Part shown: one piece after another, positions 44,937 to 52,979 of the stretch
Layout: each line of letters opens with the position of its first letter
Numbering within the stretch: the stretch's first letter is position 1
Assembly: GCF_022170825.1 (NCBI RefSeq)
Contig: NZ_CP081878.1
Location: forward strand, 2,382,001 to 2,446,000
Direction of reading: 5' to 3'
From: Exiguobacterium acetylicum
GTDB lineage: Bacteria > Bacillota > Bacilli > Exiguobacteriales > Exiguobacteriaceae
DNA length: 64,000 bases
The notes under the pieces: model-generated
The model's database searches: none
What the model was told of the DNA's origin: nothing
What the model saw: the letters and a program-made list of their open reading frames with translations, nothing else
Made by a program: the position numbers and the translations under genes

Positions 44937-44974
44937 CGACCTTCCTTTTCATTAAAACGCAAGAAGGAAGGTCG
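44937..44974. terminator. Hairpin between pgi and the alcohol dehydrogenase gene
   Basis: CGACCTTCCTT (44937-44947) and AAGGAAGGTCG (44964-44974) form a perfect 11-base stem. T run on the minus strand is poor, so read-through is likely. Confidence 0.6.
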
Positions 44975-45015
44975 TTCAAGTCTTTTGTGAAATGAGTAGC
45001 AAATGTTACAGATTG

Positions 45016-46182
45016 TTATAGGGCAGCTGTCACGATTTGACGAACATCTTCGTTTCCAAGTGATTTGAAGTTTCCGAAGTCGCCTCGTGTCATCGCTGAC
45101 TTGACGATTGAATCAACTGTATCTTCTTTGATGTCGTAATCAGCAAGACGGTTTGGTGCACCGAGTGATGTCCAGAAAGCACTGATTGCGTCAATTGTCG
45201 CGTGTGCTGCTTCCATCTCTGATTTACCTTCCGTGTCAACGTTAAAGACGTTTTCACCGAGTGTCACGAAGCGATGTGCATTTGATTCGTCAAGCACGTG
45301 GCGCATCCAGTTCGGGAAGAGGATGGCAAGTCCACCTGCGTGCGGGATATCGTGAACAGCTGAGACAGCGTGCTCGATGTTGTGTGATGCCCAGTCTCCG
45401 CGTGCTCCCATTTGAAGAACACCGTTGAGTGCCATCGTACCAGCAAAGAGAATTGTGCCACGAAGTTCAACGTTCTCGAGATCGTTGACGAGTTTTGGTG
45501 CTGCTTCGAAGACTGCTTTCATGACACCTTCTGTCATACGTTCTTGGACAGGTGCATGCGCAGGGTGGAAGTATTGCTCAAGGCAGTGACTCATCATATC
45601 GACGATACCGTAGATCGTTTGATCTTTTGGCACACTGACTGTGTATTTCGGATCAAGGATTGAGAATGTTGGGAACGTAAGCGGGCTACCCCAACCGTAT
45701 TTCTCTTGTGTCTTCCAGTTCGTGATAACGGATCCAGCGTTCATCTCAGAACCTGTCGCTGCAAGCGTCAAGACTGTTCCGAATGGAATGACTGTCTCTG
45801 GTGTCGCTTTACCGATAACGAGATCCCATGCTTCACCTTCATACGGGATACCAGCAGCAATCAATTTCGTGCAGTCGATGACAGAACCGCCACCGAGTGC
45901 AAGCAATGCGTCTACGCCTGCTTCACGTGCGATTTTGATACCGCGCTCTGCTGTCTCGATACGTGGATTTGGTTCGACACCGTCGCATTCGACGTACTCG
46001 ATTCCTGCCGCGTTGAGTTCACGTGTCACATCATCATAAACGCCGTTACGTTTGATACTACCGCCACCAAAGACGAGCATGACTTTCTTTGCACCAAGTG
46101 CTTCGAGTTGTGGTTTCAGTTGGCTGACTTGACCGTCACCAAAAATAAGTTTCGTTGGATTGCGATATTCAAAGTTTTCCAT
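45016..46182 (-). CDS. Iron-containing alcohol dehydrogenase (YugJ/YugK, butanol dehydrogenase type)
   Basis: 388 residues from the ATG at 46182 with GGAGG eight bases upstream; the frame upstream to 46461 overlaps the yugI terminator region and is not coding. Group III NAD(P)H-dependent alcohol dehydrogenase. Coenzyme motif [14 protein letters not shown] and [15 protein letters not shown]; metal ligands in [18 protein letters not shown] and [17 protein letters not shown]. Reduces aldehydes to alcohols during fermentation. Orthologous to either yugJ or yugK, which I cannot separate here. Confidence 0.92.
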   Translation of the reverse strand: MENFEYRNPTKLIFGDGQVSQLKPQLEALGAKKVMLVFGGGSIKRNGVYDDVTRELNAAGIEYVECDGVEPNPRIETAERGIKIAREAGVDALLALGGGSVIDCTKLIAAGIPYEGEAWDLVIGKATPETVIPFGTVLTLAATGSEMNAGSVITNWKTQEKYGWGSPLTFPTFSILDPKYTVSVPKDQTIYGIVDMMSHCLEQYFHPAHAPVQERMTEGVMKAVFEAAPKLVNDLENVELRGTILFAGTMALNGVLQMGARGDWASHNIEHAVSAVHDIPHAGGLAILFPNWMRHVLDESNAHRFVTLGENVFNVDTEGKSEMEAAHATIDAISAFWTSLGAPNRLADYDIKEDTVDSIVKSAMTRGDFGNFKSLGNEDVRQIVTAAL

Positions 46183-46277
46183 CTGTGTTGCCTCCTCAAT
46201 AAGTAATGAACACCTTACATTATCCACACATTCCCCTTTCGCATCTAATTTAATGCTTATTCTATGTAAAAATTGCA

Positions 46278-46310
46278 TAAAAAAAGAGAACCGACCGATG
46301 TCGATTCTCT
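46278..46310 (-). terminator. Terminator after yugI
   Basis: GAGAATCGAC-atcg-GTCGGTTCTC then T7 on the minus strand. Confidence 0.88.
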
Positions 46311-46318
46311 CATGTGGC

Positions 46319-46711
46319 TTATTTTTGGAAGTTTGATTTTTCAATCCATTCTTCCAATTTACCTTTAAGAACGTTGAATCCAGGTGCTTCTTCTTGTTTG
46401 AAAGCAGGACCTGCATCGCGACGTCCAGCGTTTTTGCGTGGACCTTTCGCGCGTGCTTCACGTTTTGGAGCTTCCTGAGTTGCTTTGATCGAAAGCTTCA
46501 TTTTTTTGTTAGCTTCGTCGATGTCGAGAACTTTAACAGTTACTTCATCGCCAACTTTTACGTAATCGTTGATGTCTTTTACGTAATCGTGTGAGATTTC
46601 TGAGATGTGGACGAGACCTTGTGTTTGCTCGTCAAGTGCTACGAAAGCACCGAAGTTTTGAATACCAGTTACTTTACCAGTAACGACTTGGTCTTTTTCA
46701 AAGTTTGCCAT
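46319..46711 (-). CDS. yugI: S1-domain RNA-binding protein YugI (GSP13)
   Basis: 130 residues. One S1 domain ([55 protein letters not shown]) followed by a basic linker ([19 protein letters not shown]) and a C-terminal helix. General stress protein 13 of Bacillus binds the 30S ribosome; same role inferred. AGGGAG precedes ATG. A promoter TTTACG-17-TATTAT can be read on the minus strand around 46745-46775. Confidence 0.92.
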   Translation of the reverse strand: MANFEKDQVVTGKVTGIQNFGAFVALDEQTQGLVHISEISHDYVKDINDYVKVGDEVTVKVLDIDEANKKMKLSIKATQEAPKREARAKGPRKNAGRRDAGPAFKQEEAPGFNVLKGKLEEWIEKSNFQK

Positions 46712-46855
46712 AATGTATACACTCCCTAACTAAATTCATCAACTTATAATAACACACTTTTCTTGTATCGTAAAAAATATTTTTGGAATTTGTTTATTTT
46801 TTATTTCACGAGGGAACATTTTAGTAGCAAGACTTCAAGTATTCCCCCTGATTCT

Positions 46856-46884
46856 GCCGAACTTTCCGAGTTCGGCCCTTTTTT
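46856..46884 (+). terminator. Orphan plus-strand terminator
   Basis: GCCGAACT (46856-46863), five bases, AGTTCGGC (46869-46876), CC, then T6. Genes on both sides are on the minus strand, and the minus-strand flank has no T run, so it appears to end an unannotated short plus-strand RNA. Confidence 0.6.
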
Positions 46885-46971
46885 GTTCTATTACTCAATT
46901 GACCTAAGTGATAAAGAAAAGTAATGCTTGAAACGATAAAGACAAAAGACAGATAAGACTATCAAAAAAAC

Positions 46972-47090
46972 GGACAGTCTTGGTCTGCGCGCTTTCCGCG
47001 GACAAGCCCTCATGCCGCTTCAGATGCACTGCATCTTCCAGGGTCGATGACTTGTTTTTCCGCAGGAGTCGAGCAAGACCTCACCTGTCC
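46972..47090. repeat. Intergenic hairpin repeat, copy B
   Basis: 119 bases bounded by terminal inverted repeats GGACAG-N4-GGTCT (46972-46986) and AGACC-N4-CTGTCC (47076-47090). Inside are CTTTCCGCGGACAAGCC, a perfect hairpin AGATGC-act-GCATCT, and GACTTGTTTTTCCGCAGGAG. Related in box order to copy A in opposite orientation. I recall similar TTTTTCCGCAGGAGTC elements in intergenic regions of other Bacillaceae, but know no function. Confidence 0.6.
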
Positions 47091-47143
47091 TAGCGTAAAG
47101 GAAATATAGAGTAGAAGCAATCATCAATTAATCTATTTATTAC

Positions 47144-48187
47144 TTACAGATCATCGAATCCATTCGCATCCGTTACTTTCGCATATGAACGTGATTTTTG
47201 TTCGAAGAAGTCCGATTTTGTTGCGTTCATCGAATCATCTGAATACGCACGAATCCATGGCATGACGTCTTCGTCGTGCCCTTCGTAAAGATCAGACAAA
47301 CCAATGACGCGAAGACGTTTATTCGCGAGATATTTGACGTAGTCACGCATTTCACTGACGTCAAGACCGTCTAAATCACGCAAGACGTATTCGCTCCACT
47401 CGATTTCAAGATCAACGGCACGCTTGAACGTATTGTAGACGAATTGTGTGAATGAACCGTCAGCATCGATTTCTGGGTGCTCTGACAGAACTGCACGCAA
47501 CAATTGACTGATGAAGTACGAGTGTTGGAGTTCATCACGTTGAATATAGCTGATCATCGTCGACGTCCCGACCATCTTTTGGTGACGCGCTAAGTTGTAG
47601 AAGAAAGCAAAGCCTGAATAGAAGTTGATGCCTTCGAGAACGATTGACGCAACGAGTGATTTCGCAAAGTTTTCTGGCGTCCGGTCATTTTGGAAGTCTT
47701 CGTATAAATCAAGAATGAATGCATTACGCTTCATGACCATGTCATCGTCTTTTGCGATATCAAAAATCCGGTTTTGTTCAGCCAATGGAACTAAGCTGGA
47801 TAAGACGTAGCTGTACGATTGATTATGAACGACTTCCTGTTGCGCGATGATCGCGAGAATCGCATGAACAGATGAATCCGATGTGAACATCGCTGACTCG
47901 AGGATGTAGCGCGTCTGAACCGAGTCAAGGATCGAGAGTAGACCAATGATCCGTTTAAAGGCATCTTGTTCCCGTTCGCTTAATTGATTCCACTGCTGCA
48001 TGTCTTTTGACATCGAAATCTCATCTGGAATCCAGAAGTTTGATAACAGTTGTTTGTAGATTGAATAAAACTGTGGATAGGCAATGTCGTTCCAGTTGAC
48101 GATGGCACTTGTTTCGCCACCGATGATCGCTGTCGCGCGATTCGGATGACGTGCATCAAGCAGTTTGATTTTTTGTAGCTGTTCCAT
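47144..48187 (-). CDS. nrdB: Ribonucleoside-diphosphate reductase, beta (radical) subunit
   Basis: 347 residues. Class I radical-generating subunit. Ligand residues are all visible: Asp in LLSILDSVQT, Glu and His in AQQEVVHNQSYSYVL, Glu in IVLEGINFYSGF, and Glu/His in QRDELQHSYF. The tyrosyl-radical position four residues after the first His is Tyr (HNQSY). So it is not a ligand-depleted or Tyr-less variant. C-terminal tail ends in FDDL, the alpha-binding peptide. The start overlaps the flavodoxin gene by 32 bases. Subclass (Ia, Ib, Id) is not settled by sequence. Confidence 0.93.
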   Translation of the reverse strand: MEQLQKIKLLDARHPNRATAIIGGETSAIVNWNDIAYPQFYSIYKQLLSNFWIPDEISMSKDMQQWNQLSEREQDAFKRIIGLLSILDSVQTRYILESAMFTSDSSVHAILAIIAQQEVVHNQSYSYVLSSLVPLAEQNRIFDIAKDDDMVMKRNAFILDLYEDFQNDRTPENFAKSLVASIVLEGINFYSGFAFFYNLARHQKMVGTSTMISYIQRDELQHSYFISQLLRAVLSEHPEIDADGSFTQFVYNTFKRAVDLEIEWSEYVLRDLDGLDVSEMRDYVKYLANKRLRVIGLSDLYEGHDEDVMPWIRAYSDDSMNATKSDFFEQKSRSYAKVTDANGFDDL

Positions 48188-48644
48188 GTGCTTCGACTCC
48201 CTCTTGCTGTAATTGAAGAATAGTCCGTTTGGTCCATTCCTTGACGAGATGTGGACGGTTACGCGGGGACTGTTCGATTTTCAACAGTTCTCCGGCAAGC
48301 GGTACACCGAATTTTGAGAGGTGATACGCCATCTCATCGACAGCGCGACAATATTTGACGAACATCTTATCCCCCGTTCCAAAAACAGCTGCTTGCGGAA
48401 TCGCATGCGTGCTATCCTTTAAAACCGTTCTAAGACAGTCGCGCATATCGTCGGGCAATTGTCCATCTCCCCACGTATACGAACCAAAATAGACGATATC
48501 ATAAGGCATTAACTGATACGTCGTCACTTCGTCCGCAAACAACATCGTCGGCTCGATTCCCATTTCAGAACACGTCTTTGCGACGAGTTCTGCCACCTCC
48601 TCCGTGTTTCCACTCAATGACGCGTATACGATTGCTGCCTTCAT
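48156..48644 (-). CDS. Flavodoxin in the RNR operon (possible NrdI-like role)
   Basis: 162 residues. Flavodoxin fold with FMN phosphate loop VYASLSGNTEEVAEL, the 50s loop FGSYTWGDGQLPDDM and the 90s loop VFGTGDKMFVKYCRAVD. These are normal flavodoxin loops, longer than the short NrdI type. Its place between the alpha and beta subunit genes, with the overlap into nrdB, suggests it supplies electrons or oxidant for cofactor assembly. GGAGG precedes ATG by eight bases. Confidence 0.88.
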   Translation of the reverse strand: MKAAIVYASLSGNTEEVAELVAKTCSEMGIEPTMLFADEVTTYQLMPYDIVYFGSYTWGDGQLPDDMRDCLRTVLKDSTHAIPQAAVFGTGDKMFVKYCRAVDEMAYHLSKFGVPLAGELLKIEQSPRNRPHLVKEWTKRTILQLQQEGVEAHGTATKNQTA

Positions 48645-48662
48645 GATATCGTCCTCCTTATC

Positions 48663-50930
48663 TTATGATGAACACGACTCACATTCGTCGATCTCAACCG
48701 TCGTCGAACGCGTGTAGTAGATCGTCTTCATCCCGAGTTGCCATGCTTCCATATGCATCTCGAGTAACTCTTTTGCTTTGACGTTATTTTTCACGTACAG
48801 ATTGAAACTGATTGCTTGGTCGATGTGACGCTGACGCGAAGCATTTTGACGAATGCTCCATAACTGGTCAATCTCAAACGCTGATTTATAGAACCAGTTC
48901 GTTTCCGGTGTTAAATCCGGAACAGTGACTGGGATCTTATAGTTTTTCTTCTCTTCCGAGTAGACTTTTTTGTAGATTGGATCAATCGATGCCGTACTAC
49001 CCGCAATGATTGCTGTCGATGAGTTCGGTGCGACTGCCATCAAGTAGGCATTACGCATACCGTACGCTGTGATGTCCGCTTGGAGACGATCCCAATCGAG
49101 TTCATCCGTCGTTTTGTAATGGCGACGTTTGATGTACTCACCTGTTTGCCATTCCGATCCTTCGAAGAGACGGTACGCCCCTTTTTCTTTCGCGAGTTGC
49201 ATCGACGCATCAATCGTCAAGTAAGCGATCTTCTCATAGAGACGGTCTGCGTATTGTACCGCTTCAACCGATTCCCAACGGATGCCTTCGAGTGCGAGCA
49301 GATGATGCCAACCGAACGTTCCAAGACCAACGGCACGGTATTTTTGGTTCGTCAATTGCGCTTGCGGGACATCGATCGTATTTAGATCGATGACGTTATC
49401 AAGCATCCGCATTTGAATCGGAATCAAGCGCTCTAAGACGTCAGAACGAACTGCTCGTGCAAGCGCGATCGATGATAAGTTACAGACGACGAAGTCACCT
49501 GGTGTCTTCGTGACGATGATTTTACCGTCTTCCGTATATTCTTCCGTGACGGTCGTCGGGCTCATGTTCTGCATAATTTCCGAACAGAGATTTGACGAGT
49601 AAATCATCCCTGCATGTTTATTCGGGTTTGCACGGTTCACCGCGTCACGGAAGAACATGTATGGCGTCCCTGTCTCGAGTTGCGAACGCATGTAGCGTTT
49701 GACGAGATCGATCGCTGGAACTGTTTTTTTGCTGAGGCGTGGTTCATTGACACACGCTTCGTATCGTTCTGTGAAACTACCACCTTGTTCCGTCTCATCG
49801 AAGTAATCTTCAAGACTGAAGCCCATGACTGTCCGGATTTCATGTGGGTCAAATAAGTGCCAGTCTTCCCGTGCTTCAACAGCACGCATGAAACGGTCCG
49901 GTAAGTTGACGCCTGTGAACAAATCATGTGTCCGAAGTCGCTCATCCCCGTTGTTGAGCTTCGCATCCAAGAACTCGAGGATATCCTTGTGCCAGATGTC
50001 GAGGTAAACCGCAATCGAACCTTGACGCATACCGAGCTGATCGACGCTGACTGCCGTGTTGTTCAATTGCTTCATCCATGGGATAACGCCGCTTGAAACG
50101 CCTTTAAAGCCTTTGATGTCTGAACCACGTGAGCGAATTTTCCCCATGTAGACGCCGATTCCGCCGCCACCTTTAGAAAGCGTCGCTACGTCCGTGTTTG
50201 AATCATAGATTCCGCGTAGTGAGTCATCGACTGTATCGATGAAACACGACGAGAGCTGACCGTAAGACTTACCAGCGTTCGAAAGTGTCGGTGTTGCAAC
50301 TGTCATGTAAAGGTTCGACAATGCCCAATAAGCTTCTTTGACAAGTTCTAAACGGCGTTCCTTCGGTTCATTCTGCATCAGCGTCATCGCGATGACCATG
50401 AATCGTTCTTGCGGTAGCTCGTACAAGTTTTTGACGTGATCACGTGCGAGGTACCGGTCTGCAAGTGTTCGAAGACCAATGTATGTGAACAAGTGGTCGC
50501 GGGCTGGATCGATCGTTGCCGACAGTTCGTTGATGTCTTCCTTCGAATACGCATCTAGTAAATGTTTCGTGAAGATGCCAATCTCTGTCAGTTTTTCAAT
50601 CAGTGTATACAGCGAGCCATACCGTTCTTCTGCTGCATATCCGCGATTTTCACCTGCTTCAAGGTATAACCGATTTAAGTAAGTCGCTGTCGCTACGAAT
50701 GTCCAGTTCGGCTCTTCTGCCTTCAACATATCGAGTGCGTGCATCGTTAACAGTTCATAGACTTGATCTGCTTGTAAGGACTTCCCTTCAAGCGCTCGGA
50801 TGGCACGTTCTGTATAGCGGTCGATATCGAGCTCCGGATACGCTTCCGTTGCCTGTCGAATCACGACATATACGTCTTCTATTGTCATTGCACCTTTAAA
50901 GATGCGTGCTGTATTCAGTGGAGATGCCAC
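48663..50930 (-). CDS. nrdA: Ribonucleoside-diphosphate reductase, alpha (catalytic) subunit
   Basis: 755 residues with GTG start (GGGAG nine bases upstream). Active-site Cys in QLSSCFIDTVDD and NLCSEIMQN, Asn/Cys/Glu region in SSNLCSEIM, the finger-loop Cys near VCNLSSIAL, YY radical-transfer pair in MKTIYYTRS, and the redox CESCSS C-terminus. The N-terminal ATP-cone is incomplete: helices (VVIRQATEAYPELDID..., LTMHALDML) remain but the VxKRDG strand signature is absent. First gene of the alpha-flavodoxin-beta operon; tandem NrdR-like boxes lie upstream. Confidence 0.93.
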   Translation of the reverse strand: MASPLNTARIFKGAMTIEDVYVVIRQATEAYPELDIDRYTERAIRALEGKSLQADQVYELLTMHALDMLKAEEPNWTFVATATYLNRLYLEAGENRGYAAEERYGSLYTLIEKLTEIGIFTKHLLDAYSKEDINELSATIDPARDHLFTYIGLRTLADRYLARDHVKNLYELPQERFMVIAMTLMQNEPKERRLELVKEAYWALSNLYMTVATPTLSNAGKSYGQLSSCFIDTVDDSLRGIYDSNTDVATLSKGGGGIGVYMGKIRSRGSDIKGFKGVSSGVIPWMKQLNNTAVSVDQLGMRQGSIAVYLDIWHKDILEFLDAKLNNGDERLRTHDLFTGVNLPDRFMRAVEAREDWHLFDPHEIRTVMGFSLEDYFDETEQGGSFTERYEACVNEPRLSKKTVPAIDLVKRYMRSQLETGTPYMFFRDAVNRANPNKHAGMIYSSNLCSEIMQNMSPTTVTEEYTEDGKIIVTKTPGDFVVCNLSSIALARAVRSDVLERLIPIQMRMLDNVIDLNTIDVPQAQLTNQKYRAVGLGTFGWHHLLALEGIRWESVEAVQYADRLYEKIAYLTIDASMQLAKEKGAYRLFEGSEWQTGEYIKRRHYKTTDELDWDRLQADITAYGMRNAYLMAVAPNSSTAIIAGSTASIDPIYKKVYSEEKKNYKIPVTVPDLTPETNWFYKSAFEIDQLWSIRQNASRQRHIDQAISFNLYVKNNVKAKELLEMHMEAWQLGMKTIYYTRSTTVEIDECESCSS

Positions 50931-51385
50931 TATGAACCACTCCCATTCTCTATCGTTAAACAGGTTCGCATTACACGATGAAATACGCTAAACTAAAAAA
51001 AGACGTCCTACATATAGAAGGAACTCTACAAGTGTCACTCTATATATAGACGTTTTAGACGTTTTTAAACCTGTTAATGTACAAGATATAGGTTATCACT
51101 GAAATTCAAAAAAATAACCCCTTGCTTTGAAATTCAGGTCAAACAATTTGAAAAAGGCATCATGACGCCTTTTGAGATATATTGAGATAGCGAGCGAAAA
51201 GCATTATAAGTTCAAGTGAACCCTTAAAATAAAGATGGTTCATTTCTCCTATCATAAGAAAAATATTCTCTTCGAATTTTCTGATATACTGAACGTATCG
51301 ATCTTCCGTCTATAAGGAAGAAGGACTCAATCCATCTATCACGAAAGACGGCATATACGTATGTACGTTGAAAGGAGCTTACCTC
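50931..51385. other. 455-base divergent region nrdA / NifU-N gene
   Basis: Contains two NrdR-like boxes (51005-51052), a short palindrome AAAAGGCATCATGACGCCTTTT (about 51151-51172) that may be a stray terminator, and TATACT (51285-51290), the likely -10 of the plus-strand NifU-N gene. No ORF with an RBS was seen. Confidence 0.5.
51005..51052 (-). promoter_or_regulatory. Tandem NrdR-like boxes upstream of the RNR operon
   Basis: Cores CTACATATAG (51008-51017) and CTATATATAG (51040-51049) lie exactly 32 bases apart, three helical turns. The second, ACTCTATATATAGACG, agrees with about 12 of 16 positions of the NrdR consensus ACACWATATATWGTGT; the first with about 9. Confidence 0.6.
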
Positions 51386-51625
51386 ATGCAAGTCGATTAC
51401 ACACCAAATCCGAATTCCGTCAAAATCACACTAGAAGAACAGCGCTTCGGTGCTAAAAGTACGAGTGTCAAAAAAGAAGATACGCCTGAAGATGCGTTGC
51501 TTGCATCGTTGATCGCCATCGATGGCATCGACAATCTGTTCGCTTACGGCGACTTCGTGACTGTCACGAAAGAACCAGAAGCGGAATGGAATGAATTGCT
51601 TCCACGTATCGAACAGTACATGTAA
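51386..51625 (+). CDS. NifU/Nfu N-terminal domain protein
   Basis: 79 residues from ATG 51386 (AAAGGAG eight bases upstream). Matches the Nfu N-terminal (NifU_N) fold: VDYTPNPNSVKITLEEQRFG, and the SLIAIDGIDNLFAYGDFVTVTK block. The C-terminal CxxC scaffold domain is absent, so this single-domain protein is unlikely to carry a cluster itself. Role unknown; an iron-sulfur link is only by family. Followed by a terminator-like hairpin. Confidence 0.8.
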   Translation: MQVDYTPNPNSVKITLEEQRFGAKSTSVKKEDTPEDALLASLIAIDGIDNLFAYGDFVTVTKEPEAEWNELLPRIEQYM

Positions 51626-51631
51626 AAAAAC

Positions 51632-51664
51632 AAGAAGACACCTGTTCCTGGACAGGTGTCTTTG
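51632..51664 (+). terminator. Terminator after the NifU-N gene
   Basis: GACACCTGT-tcctgg-ACAGGTGTC then TTTGTTC, 11 bases after the stop. Confidence 0.8.
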
Positions 51665-51682
51665 TTCAAGGAGCGATCACTG

Positions 51683-52477
51683 ATGCCAACCGTATCCATC
51701 ATCATTCCGACGTACAATCGTCCTCGCGAATTAGCAGAAGCGCTAGAAGCGTTGACGCGTCAACACTATCAAGACTTCGAAGTCATCATCCTAAACAATA
51801 ATGGAGACGATGTCTCGGCAGTGACCGCTGCTTATCAGGATCGTCTGCAACTGACATATGTCGATCTACCTGAAAACCATCATGTGCGCGCTCGAAACCA
51901 TGGTGTCACGCTCGCCTCCGGTCGATATATCTTACTTCATGATGACGATGACCTCCTGTTGCCAAGTCACCTCGAAGAAGCGGTCGGTGATATCGAAGCA
52001 GGTGCGGATTTGACATATACGGATGCAGAGCTCTTTACGTATCGCTGGGAAGGCGATCACCGAATCGCACTTGATTCTGAGCCGTTCGCGTATCCGTATG
52101 ATTCGGAAACGATACGCGAAGACTCGACGTACATTCCGTCTGGGTCACTCTACCGCAAATCGCTTCATGATCAACTCGGTCTATTTGATGAGGAAGTCTT
52201 CAACTACTGGGACTGGGACTGGATCTTACGGGTCGGCAAGGATCATTTAGTCCTCCATCCGGCGCGTGCAACCGTTTTGTACGCCTTCAACCCGTCCGGC
52301 AATCATGAATCAGCACGACAAGATGCAGCACGACGTGTCTATTTTGATCGTCTTGTCGAAAAACATCAACTTCCGACAAATGAAATGAAGAACTTCCATA
52401 TCGTCCAGGCGGAACGTCGCGCGCGCTTGCGTCAGACACGCCGTACCTTTAATGGTCAATTGACAGAAAGTGAGTGA
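51683..52477 (+). CDS. Family 2 glycosyltransferase
   Basis: 264 residues from ATG 51683 (AAGGAG nine bases upstream; the earlier frame overlaps the hairpin). GT-A fold: VSIIIPTYNRPRELAEALEA, EVIILNNNGDD, the DxD-like ILLHDDDDLL at about residue 95, and the acceptor-side FNYWDWDWILRVG. Acts in the cytoplasm with nucleotide sugars; acceptor unknown. Transcribed into alaR-alaT with a 4-base gap, which places it in one operon with amino acid genes, an odd pairing. Confidence 0.85.
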   Translation: MPTVSIIIPTYNRPRELAEALEALTRQHYQDFEVIILNNNGDDVSAVTAAYQDRLQLTYVDLPENHHVRARNHGVTLASGRYILLHDDDDLLLPSHLEEAVGDIEAGADLTYTDAELFTYRWEGDHRIALDSEPFAYPYDSETIREDSTYIPSGSLYRKSLHDQLGLFDEEVFNYWDWDWILRVGKDHLVLHPARATVLYAFNPSGNHESARQDAARRVYFDRLVEKHQLPTNEMKNFHIVQAERRARLRQTRRTFNGQLTESE

Positions 52478-52481
52478 TCCC

Positions 52482-52979
52482 ATGTATACCGAAAAACAAC
52501 TCGAATTATTAGCGTTACTAACACAAAATGGTCCAATGGACGTGAACTTGCTTGCGCAAATGCTCGACTGGGAAGCGTCAGAAGTGGCAGCTTCAATCGA
52601 GACATTCAAACGCGATGGTGTCCTACTCGGTTACACCGCTGTCATCGACTGGCAAAAGATCCATGCCCATCACGGCGTGACAGCTTTCATCGACGTCAAA
52701 GTCACACCGAAACGGGGACGTGGCTTTGACGAAGTCGCCGAACGCATCCATCGTTTCCCGGAAGTGACGTCTCTTTATTTGATGTCAGGCGCATATGACC
52801 TGCAAGTCGTCCTAGATGGCAAGTCATTACAAGAAGTCTCCCAATTCGTCTCTGAAAAATTATCGACGCTCGATTCTGTCATCTCGACGACGACGCATTT
52901 CCGCTTGAAGACATACAAGCATGATGGCGTCCTATTCAGTCAGGATGATGATGACAAACGATTGAAGGTGTCTCCATGA
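52482..52979 (+). CDS. alaR: Lrp/AsnC-family regulator AlaR
   Basis: 165 residues from ATG 52482. N-terminal winged HTH (EKQLELLALLTQNGPMDVNLL, then MLDWEASEVAASIETFKRDG) and C-terminal RAM/ligand domain (TAFIDVKVTPKRGRGFDEVAE, PEVTSLYLMSGAYDLQVVLDG). Overlaps alaT by 4 bases (ATGA). The pair corresponds to yugG-yugH (alaR-alaT) of Bacillus subtilis, where AlaR activates alaT for alanine synthesis; same function inferred from the pairing. Confidence 0.87.
   Translation: MYTEKQLELLALLTQNGPMDVNLLAQMLDWEASEVAASIETFKRDGVLLGYTAVIDWQKIHAHHGVTAFIDVKVTPKRGRGFDEVAERIHRFPEVTSLYLMSGAYDLQVVLDGKSLQEVSQFVSEKLSTLDSVISTTTHFRLKTYKHDGVLFSQDDDDKRLKVSP

Larger units (their letters stand above)
46712..47143. other. 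432-base intergenic region yugI / nrdB
   Basis: Contains the yugI promoter (right of 46712), a plus-strand terminator with no gene before it (46856-46884) and intergenic repeat copy B (46972-47090). No ORF with an RBS was found on either strand. Confidence 0.6.

Noticed and set aside
46183-46461. N-terminal extension of the alcohol dehydrogenase frame by 93 residues
   Set aside because: It crosses the yugI terminator, has no RBS and no family similarity; the GGAGG-preceded ATG at 46182 gives the normal length.
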